Shown: positions 60,330 through 64,000 of the stretch, piece after piece | How the letters are laid out: each line of letters starts with the position of its first letter | Position numbering within the stretch: position 1 is the stretch's first letter | Origin: Epiperipatus broadwayi | Lineage: Eukaryota > Onychophora > Udeonychophora > Euonychophora > Peripatidae | Reading direction: 5' to 3' | Assembly (NCBI GenBank): GCA_028023455.1 | Contig: JAQFVV010012394.1 | Coordinates: 32,826,885-32,890,884, forward strand | Length of the DNA stretch: 64,000 nt | Translations under genes and position numbers: made by a program | The notes under the pieces: generated by a model | What the model saw: the letters and a program-made list of their open reading frames with translations, nothing else | What the model was told of the DNA's origin: nothing | Databases searched by the model: none

Positions 60330-61605
60330 ACATCATTTGATGGTGCTGTTTTTGTGCAAAAACTCAGAAGTATGCCATTTATGTGTTCAAACCTGCATCT
60401 AATACAACATTACAATTGTAATAGCCATTTTGGGCTACATGATGGTGTTGTTTTCTATGCAAATGCACAGAAATTGTATGCCAGCTTTGTTTGACCACAC
60501 TGTATGCATATGATTAGTAATGACAGTTTGCTGCCATTGATATGAGTTCACTGCCATTTGATATGGGGGTGGCTGAATTCAATTTCCCAGAACTCTTGAA
60601 ATCTGCTTACAAACTAATTGTCTCACACCCAATCTGACACAGTATTGATTAGTGACAATTATCAGCCTGTCAAGTGCACTTCCTTACACAGCTTGGAAGT
60701 TGGGGAAATTTGCAAAGGCTATGGCAGAGATGATTCAATGGATTCACACGAAATGTCACATTCTCCATGAGAGAAATAAAATGGCCAAAGGCAACAGCAA
60801 ACATTTCAAACTGTGGAAGTTGAAACACAGAAGCTGATGCTGTTGCCTTTCTGCAGGCACAAAACATCCTGCCACATGCCAAGCAATGTGCATGTGGGAA
60901 AGAGATGAGGATTTTAGCTGGCAGTTTGTATGTTATTCCTGTGGCAGGTGAACCTTCTTGATTGGGAAGGGGACATGATTTAAGAGTTTCAGGATACCCT
61001 TCCTCAAAACATTACAGCTTATGTATTACTGTAGTTGCGATGAGTTGACTATCAAATGCACACTGGCCAATCTGGAACTATCCAGAGGTGCCATTGTTGA
61101 GTGGACCACTGCTTTAAGGAAGCTACGCCATGAGAGCCTCATGTCCCACCCCTGCAGTCAAACATGAGGTTGACAAAACCCTCTTCAGATGTCAGCTAGA
61201 ACCACCAGAGCAGGATGCTTCCACAGCAGTGGATCTTCAGAGGTCTGTGTGGAAACAGGTGAATGTTTTGCAGCCACTATCTCTTGCTGATCCACAATGT
61301 TTCTGCTCCATACCATCTGTGAAAACATCATGGCTGGATACACTATTTCCTTCAACTGCTGGAAAAGGTATAAGACAGGGTTCAGCCACATGACTGTTAA
61401 CCATCAGTACAACTTTGTTGACCCCAGCACAGGTGCCCACATCCAGACCATTGTGGGGGCTGTTGAAGTGGCAGAACAAAAAAATAGTCTGACACAGCTT
61501 GTCAATTCTTGCTGAATTTATGTGGCAATGCCTTCACAAAGGTGAGGACCTGTGCAGGGCCATCCTAGCCAAGATGCCTGTCCACAACTGGTAACAAGTC
61601 TAAAA
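60330..61605 (+). pseudogene. ISXO2/Merlin-like transposase remnant
   Basis: Broken plus-strand frames give the parts of an ISXO2-type transposase, the family that includes animal Merlin elements. About 60840-60915: AQNILPHAKQCACGKEM, a zinc-ribbon-like Cys pair. About 61090-61150: GAIVEWTTALRKLRHESLMS, the helical segment before the catalytic core. About 61345-61445: ISFNCWKRYKTGFSHMTVNH and QYNFVDPSTGAHIQTI, where the NHxxNFVDPxTGAHTQ block is characteristic. After a frameshift near 61450: WGLLKWQNKK and EFMWQCLHKGEDLCRAILAK. The DNA is less AT-rich than its surroundings. Upstream, 60348-60480 carries two direct copies of a TGATGGTG(C/T)TGTTTT motif also found inside the TIR element at 36.1 kb. 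Terminal repeats were not located. Confidence 0.85.
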
Positions 61606-61609
61606 AGAC

Positions 61610-62315
61610 ATTTAGCGAAAGTATTATTGAAATTCATGTTTTATGCAGTGTCATTTTTTTATGGTTCTTCAAATTATAAGTGAGAACTTAGTTGTTTAAA
61701 ATAGTTATTATTGTAATCAATGCATGTTGTTGTGATTTCTTTGTAACACAATCAATCAAAATCCTTTTTTCTTCAAACAAAAAAGAAAGTCGGCTGATTA
61801 TTTTTTAAGGGTTTTTTTTTTTTTACATTTGTTTAAACATTTAATTTAGTATTAAAAAAATAACATAAATTTGAAGTGGGGGAAAAATCAGCCAGACTTC
61901 TTTAGTATTAAAAGAGTAACATAAATTTGAAGTCAGAAAAAGAAAAAAAAAAGTCGGTCAACCCAGAAACATTATATTGATATGTTTTTGCAAAGAAACA
62001 ATGCCACCAGCTGAGTGATGTATAGTGGTTAATAGAATAGTAACTAATATTCTTCTTTCATTATCATTACAGTGCCAAATTTGGCATTAAAGTTTAAATG
62101 ATCAAATAGGGTAAATTTAAGAGATAAGAATGTCTCTACAATGATGGAATGTCATGATTTCTAGGACCCTTGATAAGGATAGAATATGAAACACATGTTA
62201 ATTAAACCAAGATTGATCATTTTCTCTCCCTGGCACATGAAGATTTTACATTGCTTCAATTACTTATGGATATGATATATAAATTATGTGACAAAACAAA
62301 ATTATATCTTTTACA
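61610..62315. other. No gene; short repeat at 61845-61945
   Basis: TAACATAAATTTGAAGT occurs twice, about 60 bases apart, each with a preceding TTTAGTATTAAAA. Otherwise AT-rich. Confidence 0.5.
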
Positions 62316-62317
62316 TG

Positions 62318-62395
62318 TATAAATCTTGCACTTGCAGGCAGTTGCCTGGGTTGTGGGTTCGCGTCCTGGCCAATGCTATGACACTTAAAAAAAAA
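62318..62395 (+). repeat. SINE-3 copy with intact B-box
   Basis: GGTTCGCGTCC at 62356-62366 fits the RNA polymerase III B-box. It is followed by GCCAATGCTATGACAC and an A-run, as in the copy at 30818-30905. The A-box half is missing, so the copy is 5'-truncated. Confidence 0.65.
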
Positions 62396-62399
62396 AAAG

Positions 62400-64000
62400 A
62401 CAAATGTATATATGATTTGAGAAATTACAAATTTACATTGATATACATATATATTCTTAAAAGGAGGTTGCCTTGACAATAGTTTGTGATTGTTGATTGT
62501 TATTTATACAGTATTAGGATTGTCTAAGTGTTGATTGGTATCTAATGGTTATGTATATGGTATGTATGTACATCGTAATATAAATTTAAAATTTATGTGA
62601 TGAAGGTAATTTTGAGTTGTTTACTGTGTCAACTTTACAAATTAACTCAAATTTACTTATTTGTAAATACAGTTTTACAGGTATTTGCAAATTGTAAAAA
62701 CTTCATTTATTTGTTTATTAAAATGTAGTTACAAATATAAATACACAATATTTAAGACTTACAAAATAATATCAAAGATACAATATAAATCTATAAATTT
62801 ATAAAAATATAAAACACTGTATTATACACTAATATACAATAAAATAGTTTATATTTATTTCAATAGAGGTCAGTCTTGCATTGAAACCGATGAATGAAAT
62901 TTTGACGTCTAAAGTTACCTAAACATTAAAGAAAACTTTGAATTATATTTAATAATGAATAATTATATATAGTAAGAAAAATTATGAATTGTACATATTT
63001 TATTAGGCAAGGAAACAGTTTTAAATAAAGGAATTTTAATTAAGTCTTGGTCTCGGTGTTTTGTGAAATGGTTTTCTAAGTATGTGTGATTTCACAGATA
63101 CATATATATATACGTAATCGATCCATCTTCCGGCTTTCAAACGTTTAGAAATTTCCAAAAGCAACAAATTACCCTTTTCCCTCTGTCATTTAAATAAAAG
63201 AACACCGTTAATATTATTTATGCTAGTTTTATATTTTCTTTCACTATTGAAAGGATGTGTTTTAATATCCACTGATTACCAGACTTAAATATATACAAAA
63301 TTTCTAAATAATTAATACCTAAATATAGTATTTATATATTTAGTTAACTAAATTTTGTTAATTGTATAATTTTGTTAGGAATCTAACTTCAAAATCCTGA
63401 CTAAGTATATAATTGGCTGTTCTTTCAAAATACATCATTGAAATTGCTTAGAGTTTATTTCAATTGAACAGTCCGTTTGTTTTGTTTTTTGATCAAATTT
63501 ATTCTATTAGCAAAACCACATTTTTACTTTAAAACAAATTTTATTAGGTCTAATAAAGGTTACATTTTTGTATAAAAAACATAATTAAAGGAATAAAAAA
63601 AAAGCAACAAGACACATTTGAAATGATTGAGACTATTGTTAAACAATTGAAATTTGAAAGACTCAAATTATATAGTATTGACCAATGTTGACAGTTGGTG
63701 TGATTATTTATGTATATTTGAGTGGTTGGGAAGTTTGTATAACTTCCAAGTCTCTTCAAAAAATAAATTTTGATGACAATAGTTGATCTCTCTTCTTAAT
63801 TTTTTCCATTGTTTTCATTTTGATCTGGGTGAGGCTGTGTATATGTCATTTTACACCTCACAAATCAGATTGAATATGTTAGAAAAATTGATAATCTGAT
63901 GACTGGGAATTGTTTAGTTTTGATGCTTTTTTGCAGCGAGATTATAGTGTAGTAGTCTGTCTTGATGTTGTTATATATTATTTGTCTCACTGTTCCCAGT
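62400..64000. other. No gene seen
   Basis: AT-rich DNA to the end of the window with only short chance frames (for example 63550-63759 minus). No repeat family from elsewhere in the window is recognised here. Confidence 0.5.

Noticed and set aside
60670-61479. Minus-strand frames of 68-80 codons near the ISXO2-like remnant
   Set aside because: They overlap the plus-strand transposase remnant and show no domain; antisense shadows.

Overview
The window looks like AT-rich, repeat-dominated intergenic or intronic DNA from an invertebrate animal. The evidence is the mix of element classes: an RTE-type LINE, a second LINE with a Cys-rich C-terminus, a Penelope-like element with a GIY-YIG domain, Ty3/Gypsy, mariner and ISXO2/Merlin-like remnants, tRNA-derived SINEs, and GATA/TCTA microsatellites. 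I cannot fix the phylum; a lophotrochozoan such as a mollusc is a guess. I found no exon that I can assign to a host gene, and every recognisable coding stretch belongs to a mobile element and is broken.

Layout. 0-10 kb: foldback family FB1, LINE 3' ends, a SINE cluster and an RTE tail. 10-22 kb: foldback family FB2, two head-to-head SINE-2 copies, a complete non-autonomous TIR element (MITE-C, about 20.09-20.74 kb) and, just after it, a near-perfect hammerhead ribozyme (20909-20955). 22.9-24.8 kb: an almost readable RTE reverse transcriptase on the minus strand. 25.2-28.2 kb: two Penelope-like copies head to head in a 3-kb palindrome. 28.4-31.7 kb: three more large palindromic elements (FB3, FB4, FB5). 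31.7-36 kb: nothing recognisable. 36-41.5 kb: two TIR elements, a mariner remnant, SINEs and a LINE tail. 43-47 kb: FB1, an RTE tail with an insertion, and a minus-strand Ty3/Gypsy pol remnant that no long ORF reveals. 48-50.8 kb: long GATA and TCTA arrays in opposite orientation. 52-59 kb: two perfect hairpin elements, two FB5 copies, FB1 and a LINE tail. 59.4-61.6 kb: mariner and ISXO2/Merlin-like transposase remnants. 61.6-64 kb: AT-rich DNA with one SINE.

The most interesting pattern is architectural. At least five unrelated repeat families (FB1-FB5) are built on the same plan: terminal block A, body B, an inverted A', an inverted body B', and a final A' that may be truncated. This equals one A-B unit joined to an inverted A-B-A unit, as if A were a long terminal repeat. 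FB3 carries an additional inverted B'-A' unit. FB1 and FB3 also share a degenerate hammerhead-like core, and two hairpin elements carry a similar motif. Direct plus inverted pseudo-LTR copies and hammerhead motifs are both known traits of Penelope-like elements and retrozymes. My working hypothesis is that these foldback families are non-autonomous retroelements of that kind, possibly mobilised by relatives of the Penelope-like element at 25-28 kb. This is inference from reading and hand-pairing the sequence, and boundaries are generally good to about 10-30 bases.
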